The notes beneath the pieces are model-generated. The model did not search any database, was not told the origin of the DNA, and saw nothing but the letters and a program-made list of their open reading frames with translations. A stretch of 64,000 nucleotides of DNA, taken from Xiphias gladius (lineage: Eukaryota > Chordata > Actinopteri > Istiophoriformes > Xiphiidae). The DNA is taken from NCBI RefSeq assembly GCF_016859285.1, contig NC_053401.1, forward strand, positions 10,829,661 through 10,893,660, in the 5' to 3' direction. Numbering within the stretch: position 1 is the stretch's first letter; each line of letters opens with the position of its first letter. Position numbers and translations under genes: made by a program. Shown piece by piece: positions 39,692-50,900 of the stretch.

Positions 39692-41704
39692 CCATAGCAG
39701 AATATCAGATTTACCGTATTTGGTGGTCTAGGAATTAGTTGCAGTCCATTAGGAAATGATTGAGTCATAGCAGCAGGATCATAGAAAACGACTTTATTTT
39801 TATACTTTATATATTAATCGTGTCTGTTCTAATAGAAATTATGACGATCTGATAAGGCAACATCAGTTATCAGCCCTGACAGATATTGAGACCCTTACAT
39901 ATAAAATTTCAGGTGTTCCACTTTTTTTGGGGGCAGCTCTTTGACATGCTGGCATAGAATGATGCTCTTTTTCTTCAATGTGCAGAGGCAACTAATTCGA
40001 AAAAAATTAAAAACTGCACAGCAAATCAACTCCTCATTTTCTTGACATCAGAGAATATTTGAAATCAACTGACAGCAGCCAATCATGTGCGAGCAGGAGG
40101 GAATGGCGCATTTGTCAATGAAAACCAGCGGCCATTAAAGACACTTAAGTTTATCAAAACTAAACAAATAAATAAATGGTGTTAACAACCTTACTGGGTA
40201 AGTAAAGAGTAAAAAGGGGAAAACAGCAACACATTATATTATAGCACACATACTTATATTCTCAAAAATACTTGAGTATAATTCATTTCTCTTTTCCGCT
40301 AAAATGCTCAGTTGTTAATCTCTTGCTCAGCATAGTCTTGTTTTCCTCCACTGTACATACACTTAAGTATCAGTGGGAAACTGGTAACTATTTTATTAGA
40401 ACCCGATTCATACAACAAAATCATACGGTAAATCACGGGCTGTATTTCAAAGTGTTTACCAACTCTGCTGCTGTGGTCAAGAAACAAACAAGCAAAGCAA
40501 AAGCAAAACAAACAATATGACAAAAATGATGTAACTATGTCACAGGAATAAGATACCAAAGCCTACCTGATCAATTTGTTTTCAAATGATAGAAAGTTTA
40601 TGTAACTCAATAAATACAAATTTCGTAAATTTAGTCTACGAACTGTTACTCTGTTCTAAAATTCAGGGTGGCATTGAATTTGGTGACTTGTTAAGAATCG
40701 AACCTAAAAATGAAGGACTTGGAATTCGGACTTGACTCAGGACTTGCAAAACGATGACTTTGTCCCATCTGTGACAGAGCTTGGCTGACAAGATGAAGCA
40801 GGGTAGGCCTTAAACATGTTAAGTTTGAGGTAGAAAACTTGTTTGACTCTACTTCTGGCCAAAAAAATTAAATTAAAGAGCCTGGTATTTTACAGCTGCA
40901 GGCAAATGATCAACACCTGATGCTTGTCTGATAGCCGAACAGTTAGGAATGTCTGTTGTCATTGAGATTCCACGGGGACCTTAACTACATCGGTCGTCTC
41001 CATTATCAGCAAGGCTTCTGGGAAAACTGGAAGGCATTGAGACGGCGAAGATTAGGGTGCTATAGTGGGAGACAGGGTTTAAGAAGGGGGGGGGGTGGCC
41101 ATGAGGACGCAGCCCATGTCTGTCTGAAACTGTTCAGTTGCATACATTGCTCCTGAGCAATACTAAATACAAAGAGTCTATAACTCCAGGTCCTGGCTGC
41201 ACTGCACTGGCATTCGCTGCGTTACAGACCCCAACGTAAAGCTGCGATAATCAACATTTGTCCACGAGGGGGCAGAGAAACACCAAAAGAAAGTGACAGA
41301 CACATAGCCACCACATCCATGCAAATTTAGTACAGAGCAGCTGCCATTGGTTGGAACTTTTGTGGCATTCCTACTTGGCTGCAAGAAATTTTCAGTAATG
41401 TCATCACGTCCCATTAGATATGTTGCCTATGATCAAATAAATGACTGTGGTTTACTGTATCTTTGTATGTATATACAGTATACATACAGTATATCAGTAA
41501 ACAAGTAGTAACTATAAGACATTTGGTCATACCAGACCAAATCAGGCCACAGCAGTAAAACCCCTGAGTTTATTTAATTGAGCAAGAGTGTGTTTTATTG
41601 CTCGTGAGTTCAACATTTCATTTGTAAGAGGAAGACGGTGTTTTTTTCTTCCGTCACTAGTTTCACAGTCTCACTTTAAGTTGGAGGCTAGCATGCGTTT
41701 ATGG
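39692..41704. other. Intergenic, no gene recognised
   Basis: AT-rich spacer between the Tc1-like element and the second copy of the teleost repeat. A G-run lies at about 41,085-41,095. The text at 41,200-41,300 (GTTACAGACCCCAACGTAAA) may be an old repeat fragment. No exon is supported. Confidence 0.4.
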
Positions 41705-42025
41705 TAGAGCTGAAACAGTTAAGTTGATTGATCAAGTCGATACTCAAATGATAGAAAATGACTACTCTGATAATTATTTAATCATTTAAGTCATAATCTA
41801 ACCAAAAACAATGATAATTATTTGGTTCCAGATTCTCAAATGTGAGTATTGGTTGATTTTCATAGTTTTCTTATATATTAACTGAATATCTGAATGGGTG
41901 TTGAACTCTTGGTCGACCAAAACAAGCAATTTGAATACGTCACTTCGATTAATCAATCTGTCTATCCATTAATTACATTAAAACTATGTACATTTCATCA
42001 CCACCATTTTCCGTAGCTGCAACAC
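41705..42025. repeat. Teleost interspersed repeat, copy 2
   Basis: Same family as 30,456-30,770. It starts GAGCTGAAACAGTTAAGTTG and ends CCGTAGCTGCAAC, with shared internal text such as TTCTCAAATGTGAGTATT and CCAAAACAAGCAATTTGA. It lies about 200 bp upstream of the SLC5A7-like pseudogene. Confidence 0.7.
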
Positions 42026-42220
42026 ATACAATGATCTTTTACTGTACATATTTCATCTGTCTTTCTCTTGCCACAGGGTCCATGTTTGAAGTGGTTCAAA
42101 CCCTGTAAAAGTCACCTGCAAAGTGCAATCTGAAAGCTGCAAGCAATGTATGCTTTGCCGTACATAATTTGTCGAACAGGGGTATGTGAATTTTTTTTTG
42201 TTTGTGTCTCATCCCGACAG

Positions 42221-44400
42221 ACGTTGAAGATGGCAGTAAACTGGCTAGGGCTGCCGTCCATAGGAGTGTTTTACATGATTGTACTGGGCACGGGCGTCTG
42301 GGCATCCAGGAAGTCCACACATGAGGAGAGGAAATGCACTGGGACCCGCGGTGAAGTTGCAATGGTTGGAGGACGGAACCTAAACACCTCAGTCGGCATC
42401 TTTACTATAACAGGTAAAATAATAATAATGATGATAATAACATCATAGCTGAATTCCCATTCAGCTATGATGTTATGTTTAATGGTATAATGGTGTTGTA
42501 ATAGCAGTTCACTCAGGAGATAAATGTTTTCAAAATTTCAGTTCGATGCATTTTGATGCACTAGTTTTTATCCATCATACTACGCAGGACTAATATACTC
42601 TATTTGTAACCCTGTATCCTGTTTTCCTCCTAATTTCAGTGGCTCTGTGCGCCTTTTATCCTGACAAGACCCTCTTCTGCTAACTTCACTGTTGCCGCAG
42701 TAACCAAGCTGCACCAGGAGCCATGGATCGGCAAGCTGGAGCTGGAAGATACAGGTCGCTGCTAATGGTAAAGGACACCAAATACCATCATTACTATCAT
42801 TGGGTTCTACTTCGTTTCACCAACTCTGTTGCAGTCTCCTAAGTAATCGTGTCTTTATTCTTCACCAAAGCCATTGGAGGGATCCGCTACCAGGCTTTCT
42901 ACCAGAGAGTCCTGTCCACAGCCACCGATGCTGAAGCTAAGATCACCTTTGCTGCTTTGTTGGAACAGTACTAAGCCCAATTCTTGGCATCCCATCACTC
43001 ATCATCGGAGCAGTGGCCGCATCTACCAGTACCTAACTATCTTCTCATTGCCTTTGTTATCTCTATCAATGTTGGAATAAGTATTGCTTTAGTAAAAGTA
43101 GATGTCAGAATGTAATTATATGAAAATAACGCACCCTCCCGCCGAACAGAACCGAGTTTTCTCTGTGGCCATGGTATTGTATCATTGGTTGTAATTCTAC
43201 TCTACACAAATCAAACATCTCTGACAAAATCCCACACATACGTTATCCTGTGACTCAGGTTTTAATTTCATGTGCTTAATGTCTGTCAGATTGGAACCAG
43301 AACACCTACAGTTCGTCCAGCCCGTATGAAGAGGGCAAAGCTGGTAGGATCTTGCCAATTGCCCTTCAGCATCTGTACCCTTTCTACATCTCACTGGTTG
43401 GTATGGGAGCCCTCGCTGCATCTGTGATGTCGTCAGTCGACTCTGCACTTCTGTCTGCTGCCTCCCAACTAGGCCGAAATATCTTCAAGAACATCATCTA
43501 CAAATGGGTGAGTAACACTTTCCTGTAATCCATTCATCGTTTAAGTCATTTATTAAGCAATAAGACTCAGAGTCTACAGCCATTGCTGGCAGGTCTATGA
43601 AGGTGTAATTTGCACAGCAGTGCTTTCACCTAATTGCTGTTAGCATGTGGCTAACATGGCTAAATGGCTAAAAATGCATGTTATTAGTAAAAATGCCAGA
43701 CATTTGCTAATTCTTGTTTCTTCAATGTCAGGATTTTCTGATTTTCTGTTTCATATTATTGTAAACTGAAGATACTTGGATTCTGCAGTGCAGGTCACAT
43801 TTTTATTTTAGAGCCTCAAAAATGAACACTGTGATCCACATGGTTTATTAAAAATAACTTGATGGCTTATGAAATTATTTTGTATTTCAGGCTTCAGAAA
43901 AAAATATTCTTGTGGTGGTTGAGGTGTAAGTCCTCCTGTGCGGAATGATGGGAGCAGGCCTTGCCTTGACATCAAGGTCCATTCACCTGTTCTGGATCGT
44001 CAGTGCAGATGTCGTGTATTCAATGATGACTCCCCAGGTGATTTGCACCTTATTCTTATCCCACTGGGTGAATGAGGACGGGGCCTGTTCTGGCTTTGTG
44101 TTAGCAATAGTACTGAGAGCTCTGGTTGGGGAACCCCTGGTGGGCCTTCCTGACATGCTGCCCCTGCCATGGGACAAGATCCAGGAGGACGGTCATCGAT
44201 ACCGCTTGTTCCCTTTACGCACTGCCAAAATGCTCATCAATACGGGGACTGTTTTACTGGTATCACACCTGGCTGTCTGGCTGTCTGAGAAGAGGCTGCT
44301 GAAAAGAATGACTGATGCTGAAATGGACACAAACATACATTACATGGCACGGTCATTGGACGCTTACAATAATTTCATAGGGATTCATTGCTCTGTCTGA
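42221..44400 (+). pseudogene. SLC5A7-like (high-affinity choline transporter family) pseudogene
   Basis: Pieces in SLC5A7 order, each with recognisable splice sites. Bases 42221-42413: start and first membrane segment, with VFYMIVLGTGVWA and VGGRNLNTSVGIFT. Bases 42701-42767: EPWIGKLELEDTGR, followed by an in-frame TAA. Bases 42871-43080: GGIRYQAFYQRVLS, a stop, then a frameshift to ILGIPSLIIGAVAAST. Bases 43290-43507: intact DWNQNTYS...ASVMSSVDSALLSAASQ. Bases about 43891-44400: a TAA near the start, then the distal membrane segments and C terminus. The exons for membrane segments 2 to about 7, including the family's ATWVGGGYINGTAE region, are absent; only about 290 bp separates the first two pieces. 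An AATAAA remains at 44461-44466. Family members couple Na+ to choline uptake; this copy cannot. Confidence 0.82.
42437..42476. repeat. Perfect 17-bp inverted repeat (hairpin) in a pseudogene intron
   Basis: The left arm at 42437-42453 (ATAACATCATAGCTGAA) is the exact reverse complement of the right arm at 42460-42476, with a 6-nt loop TTCCCA. It lies 24 bp downstream of the donor of the first SLC5A7-like exon. Confidence 0.9.
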
Positions 44401-44579
44401 GAATTATTTTTAACAGTTCTTATGGAAAAAAATGTATTATTACGTGAATTATATAAACTGAATAAACACTTGATTATAATTATTTTTGACTGTGTGTGGT
44501 TCATTTGCTTTGGTAGAAAGTAGTTCAGATGAAAATAATAGCAATATATGTAGCTAATACAGAGATGTTGCTGCATTAT

Positions 44580-44585
44580 TTTATT
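44580..44585 (-). terminator. Candidate gene A poly(A) signal
   Basis: AATAAA on the minus strand, about 365 nt downstream of the gene A stop codon at 44949. It is plausible by position, but the region is AT-rich, so chance occurrence is possible. Confidence 0.35.
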
Positions 44586-44948
44586 GTATTTTAACTTTTA
44601 AATGCTGTGAGCAATGTACAATTAAAAAAAAAAAGTTGCATAATCCCTGTTAATTTTTAAAAAAACTTTCTTTTAAATTTGACACAATTACTTTCAGTGA
44701 GTAATAAACAACAAGTTCTTTTAAAATATTTGTAGGGTATACAGACCCCTAAGATTATCTGTGCGAATTTGGCATGTATTTGAAATGGTAGCTTCGTATA
44801 GTTTTAAGAGAATAATGCATTAATGGAATTACTGTATTTTTATGCAGTAACTGCATTTTCTCTTTAACCTGGTTAAAAAAAAAAAAAAAACCTTGCAAAA
44901 GGGATAACTAGAAGCTAGTGGATATATTAGCAGGGCTGATATCACTTT

Positions 44949-47900
44949 CTACTGCTGTAAATTGTGTGTTTGAACATGTATTTTAAAAGTGTCTTCTTGC
45001 CTGAATATTTTACCGCACATCAAACATTGGAAAGACTTTTTGTTTGAGTGGATCGCCATGTGCCTTTTCTGCGCTCTCAAAGTGTTAAAGGATTTCGGAC
45101 ACATTGAACACCTGTAAGGACTCTCTCCTGTATGTTGTCGCATATGAACTGTCAATAGGCACTTTGCAATGAAACCTCTCCCACAGTGTTTGCAGGTGTA
45201 AGGCCGCTCGCCCGTGTGAAACCTCATGTGTAGCCTTAACTCCCCGGAGGAGAGAAAAGCCTTCCCACACTCTGTGCACAGGTAGTTCTTTTCACCTCTG
45301 TGCATCCGCATGTGTCTCGCCAGATGTTGGATTGAAGTCTTTCCGCAAACTTTACATTTATAACGGCGGTCTCCTGTGTGTATACGGACGTGCAACCCGA
45401 GGTTATACGAGGACCTGAAGCCTCGGCCACAGTGTGGACACAAATACGGCGTTTCGCCCGTGTGAATCCGACGGTGCACCTTCAGGGACGCCCTGGATGA
45501 GTACTTCTTCTCACACTTGTCGCAGTGGAACGGCAGAGTGTGTGTTTTTATGTCGCTGTTCCGTGTTGACACATCCCGGAAGACCTTCCCGCAGTACTCA
45601 AAAGCATTAGTTGTGCCCCTCATCTGAAGAGTCGATGTTTCAGTGTTGACTTGCGGAAGAACGCTGCCTTTCCCAGGTTCTTTGGAAGGAAGAGGACTGG
45701 GTTCCTGGATCAAATGCTCCTTTCTGATGTGCTGCACAAGGCCTGACACCTGGCTGTCCGAGTAGGGACGCAGAGAGCAGGTCTGCATTCTTAAAGGTAT
45801 ATTATTGTTTAAATCTGAAAGAGATTAGATGATGAGATTCAGTTTACGTAAATCCTGTCAAAATTATAGATTTTTTCCAAGTACTAATCCCCTCAATTCC
45901 TTTCAATCCTTGTAATATTATAAAAGACATCCAAACAAATTGAGAAATTCATATAAACATGGAAATTCCGTGGGGAAGCAATTCTTTTCAATGGTGCCTA
46001 AAACTGGATGCTGCCATACTTGAGCCATTTTCAGTTGGCAGGTCATTGGTTTGTTCATTTCCTCTGGTACAGTCCTCCAGAGTTGCTTTATTATCAGTTG
46101 GGTTTTCCTCAACTGGCTCTTCATCCTCACTATAATCAAACTGTCCTTCATCTTCATTGCCTGTGGACATTTCCTGTTGCCCTTGAGTGAGTTGCTTTGA
46201 GTTTGCTTTGGGAGGAAGAAATAGTCTTGGCAAAAACATATTCTGAGTTTGAGAGTAGCCTGTTAATTAAAAAAAAAAAAAAATTAAATCAGAGTTACTT
46301 GCAAACACGAAAAATTTTGATATTTTTTACACGTAATGCTAAGACTAAAATTTGGGTCTTTCCATTTTGTAAGGTATCTGCATACATGAGAATAAATGTA
46401 CTGACACATTTGTTAATTTAAAAAAACCCATATTCCGAAAAATTCTCTGCATATTAGCTAGCGTAACTATAGCGGACTATAGAGGACTCAATGGGCTTAT
46501 CTCTGTTTTGGGTACAGGTATTGCACCTGTGTTGTTCAAATTTCATCATAGAATCCGGTGCTTTTCAGCACATTCTCAGCCCATTTCTTAATATTTTTTA
46601 ACACTCGGTGCCTTAAAATTTGGCCACGTTTACTGAGATCACATCAGGTTTTTATGTCAAAATCCCATCACTGTGCTATCACAAACCAGTAGGTGGATGT
46701 GTGAGGTTAGATTTGTCACAAATACTGTTTTTTTGAAATAGAAAAAAGCCCATTGACGATAGCCATCTTTCTTCTTCACTTTTTTTTTGTTTTTTTTTGT
46801 TCAGCATATCATTAAAATGCACAAAAAACAAACAAAAAAAAATTCCCAATTTTGTTAACAAAGAAAATATCTTACACTGCTATCTTACACAGTTTTGTTG
46901 TATTCCCGTAGGTTTAACCACATAAACACCAGGTATGTCTTGCACTCAAATTTCCATTAAAAAAAACAAAAAGAGAAAAGTCCCTTTTGAAGTCAGTAAA
47001 TGTTCAAAGAAATAGTCATCTTGTTTGTCTTAAGTATTACTGGATGGTTTTATGCAGCCTAGGGCAGATGGATTTATTATATTGTTCTTAAATACTGCAG
47101 AGCATGACTTACACGTCTTTGTGTTTCCTGACTGTTGCTCATGGAAGTGCATTAGTGCCTTCAGCTGATCTCGTTCCAAAACCAGGTGTTCACATTGTTC
47201 CATGACAGAGGGGGTGGTGCTGAGCCACTCTGCAGTCTGAAAAGCAAATGCAAAACACAGAATGAACATGTACAGTACAGCAAAGGCAACAAAAGACCAT
47301 ATTTTTACAACATGATTGATCTTTTTCTTATTCAGAATCTTGCATAGTATCAGTTACTTTGACCAGAGCCCACTTAAATTTATTTATCTTATATTTATAT
47401 GAAACCTAGATCTAAACCAAGGTGCTCTGTTTAATATTTAATAACATACCTTACCTGTTTAATATCAGGGATGGGCAAAAGACTATCCAGTCTGGTGATG
47501 AATTTCCAAACTAATGCCTGCAATGTGGCTTCATACTGTTTGCCATAGTGGGTAGCAAAGATATCCTGAGGAAAATAGGATGGTGAAACATCAGACATGC
47601 GTGCACACAGCTGGTTTCAGTCTCCTTGCAAATTATGTAAGAAATATCCACTCTGTCTTCTCTCACAAAAGGTGGCATTTCTGCCACTTGAGTTAGTATC
47701 TACATCTTACAATTAACTTACAAAAGTTTTAACACACTGATAAATTACTAACAATAAAACAGTCCATTATCAGATACGAAGTTTAATTACGGTACTTTTG
47801 TTAAGAATATCTGACCTTGAAAAACATTGTCCTCTCCTCTGGGTCCTCGAGCAAAGTTTGAACAACCTCCACAAAGTTTGACTTTGAATTTTCCAACTCC

Positions 47901-50900
47901 TCCAATTCCTAAAAATTGGTGTCAGAAACAAAACAGATAAGCAATAAACATGTTGGTTGCCAAAGAATGATTAAGGGACCCTTCTAACCAATCAACAAAA
48001 ATGCATCACTAATTCTAAGTTTCATTAAAATCAACAAATTGCTTCACCGTAAAGTACAGAGATGTCATTATAATTAGTCTGATGTTTTTTTTAATATATG
48101 TTTTCATTTAATAGTTGACAACAGAGGCAGTTATAACTATAAAGGCATGAAGCAGTTGTGGAGCATGTAAACTAAGCTAATAAACAAGAGTCATGAATTT
48201 GAACATTCAATAACAGTTAATGATATTAAGATCTGCAAAAATGGTGCAACTCCCTGAAATGGCTTGACAATATTGTCTCTTCCTGCGTTTTCACTAAGGA
48301 GCAGATGCAAGGAAACATCAAATAAACATCAAGAGGAAATCTGCCTGGACTTGAATCCTCAGGGAATAAAGGAGGGAGGAAAAAAAAAAAAAATCAAAGA
48401 ACTACTGTTAAGTGCAGTAATAAAGACTAAACAACATGGGGCCCACCCTGAGTGTTAGAGGGGAGATGATCACTGCCTCGGGCAAAGTGAGGTGGAGATC
48501 CATGGAGGCTGTCCTCATTGATCTCTAAAGGTCTAACAGGGTTAAAAGAGGAATGCTGCTTAATTTGGACTTTGAAGAGTCTGCCTTTGACCTCAGTCCG
48601 TCTGCCTCTACGAAGAACAACAGAGGAGCTTGTCCTACCGTGTGACAACGACAGAGCACCAGTTCATTGTCTGCCCCACGCAGCTAAGGCCTTGCTAAGG
48701 TGCCGAGGATAACAATTAGGTAAACAAGGAAATACAAAGGTGCAGGATCCATTCAAATTCCAGCTTTGCTTGCAGACAGGCGTCAGAAAAAAGGTCTAAG
48801 CAGTGATCAGTGTGTGGAACCATGCTGATTTTGTTATTTGTTTCCTTTTGAAGCTCAATAAAATCAGTGACCTTTGGGCAACACCAGTGATGATTTTTTT
48901 TTTTTTTTTTAAATTCTGCATTCCTCTTTGTAAAATATGTTTGTTAAAATTATTCAAGAGTTGGGTTTTTCAGGGGAAAACAGCAGGGCCACCTAATTTA
49001 ATTTATGTTCTTTTTAAAGGCCCATTTAGAAATATTTACAATGAATCAAATGTCATAATCTGTAAAGGATTTTATGAGCGTGGACCAGTCTGATACTGAT
49101 CACGCCAATCAGCAGCTCAATGCAGCTTTGAGTTGCTTTCAGCTCAGTATTCGACCACACCGGCAGACTCACCTCCTGATCACAGGTGGAGCCTATTAAG
49201 AGGTCTTGTATAATCTTCAGGTGAGGCTGGATATCCTGCAAGGTGGCTGTGCTCCCATTTCGACACAACTCCAACACAAGCTGAAACAGACGGCGTAGCA
49301 GACGGTTACGAGCGCTTAATAACAATATGATATCTTTTGCTTGCATTCATTTGACTATGTTCTGGTCTAAATAATAAGACATGACTGTATAAAAGGATTA
49401 CTTGTCTTCTTATTTTGTTGTTGGACATGAATAAAATGCACTCTAAATATGGCTTAGTTATAATTTGGAACCCACTCCAACGATACTTAAAAACAATTTT
49501 AATTTCATAAAAATAAATCAAAGAAAAAATATTTTAAAAAAAAATAAAAATAAAATACAATTAATAATTTAAGAAACTGAAAAAACTATGCCTCTTACAC
49601 TTGCCCTTAGTCTGAGCGGGAGCTGTACTTTCTCCCTGGCTGTCAGCAGCTCTGGAGCCAGTTCTGTCACCAACCTCACCAGCTCCTCCACCTTTTCATA
49701 ATGTGCCACATTACGAGACTGGACCACCTGCCAGGCAAAGGCACACATCAGACGCAGGGTTGGAACCAGGAAACACAATGACGAGAGGGACAAGTGGCAA
49801 CCTGAAATTTGAGATAAGGAAGTGTGAAATAACAGCATTTAAAAAGCAAAGCAAACTTAACTTGCATGTAAATGTATTTTGGCAAATTTGACATTTCAAT
49901 GTTGTCTAATTCCAAAAATATTTATGCAAAAAAGAAGAATAATTGCTAGTTATCCCTTTTTCTGCATTTAATAACCCTAATTCAGAGCAATAAACCATTT
50001 CTAACCTTATAACTTAACTTTACCACGAATGACATATCCTACATGAATCTAACCATTTTATTAATGGAGCATGTTGGAAGCTGTTCTCCGGCTAGGAGGA
50101 ACACCCTACCTGACAGGCCGAATTTAGGGAAAAAAAGTCCCTAAAGTACCCTTAAGTACTTCAACCTCCAGGCTGGTTGTCTGCACAGACTATCATCTAC
50201 TGACTGTTATATGTGTGCTCATATCAGTTGGCAAAGTGCAAATGGGTGTTCTTCCATGAGCATGTTAGAAGCTTTAATTTAAATAATTAAAATCAGTATT
50301 TTTTATAATTGTTTTCATCCATTTTCCCCCATATAAATATAGTTACCTAAAGAACACCAGCTGCACTGAAACATTTGAAGATCACTGTTACCTATATGGG
50401 TACATATTTTTTCCTTGCAACATTTAGATTTGTAAACACTTTATTGCAAATTAAAACCAAGAAGATCACATACTGCACCACAATTTCACAGAAAAGCTGT
50501 TGCAAATTTAGCAATCTTGGCTGCAAACATGGCAAAAAAAGATTGTGAAATCCTGTTGGGCTTGTCTGGAATAAAATGTGTTGTTTACTACTGCAGGATA
50601 ATTCAGTTAGTTCGAGATTCAGTAGGTTGCAAGCCACAGTGCAAAAACAAATTCTTATTTTACCCAAGTCTTCAACTGTTTCAGAGAGCTCATGCTGTGA
50701 TTTTTGAAGTGATGCAGGGGCTGAATCCATGGCTTTTGCTGCTTGTTTAGTCTCAGCTTCTGGCTTGTGAACACCAAGGACTTTATCCATAATGGCAAAC
50801 CATCTGCTCTTTTGCTTTTTAGAGACCTTCTGTCCCTTAATCCTTTTGTACTTTTGTTTCAGCAGTCTTATCTTCGACCTGCATTGGCTGGTGGTCTTAT

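Noticed and set aside
42414-42700. Hidden missing exons of the SLC5A7-like gene between its first two pieces
   Set aside because: The gap is too short for exons covering membrane segments 2 to about 7, and none of the expected motifs is present in any frame.
45085-45430. Additional minus-strand frames inside the zinc-finger exon of gene A
   Set aside because: They are alternative-frame shadows of the real finger-coding frame.
50392-50663. Extension of the last Myb exon of gene A to its stop at 50392
   Set aside because: The GG|GTAAAA donor at 50664 is in the same phase as all other Myb exons and joins the TIN2-like block in frame. The read-through tail has no domain. It stays possible as an alternative short isoform.
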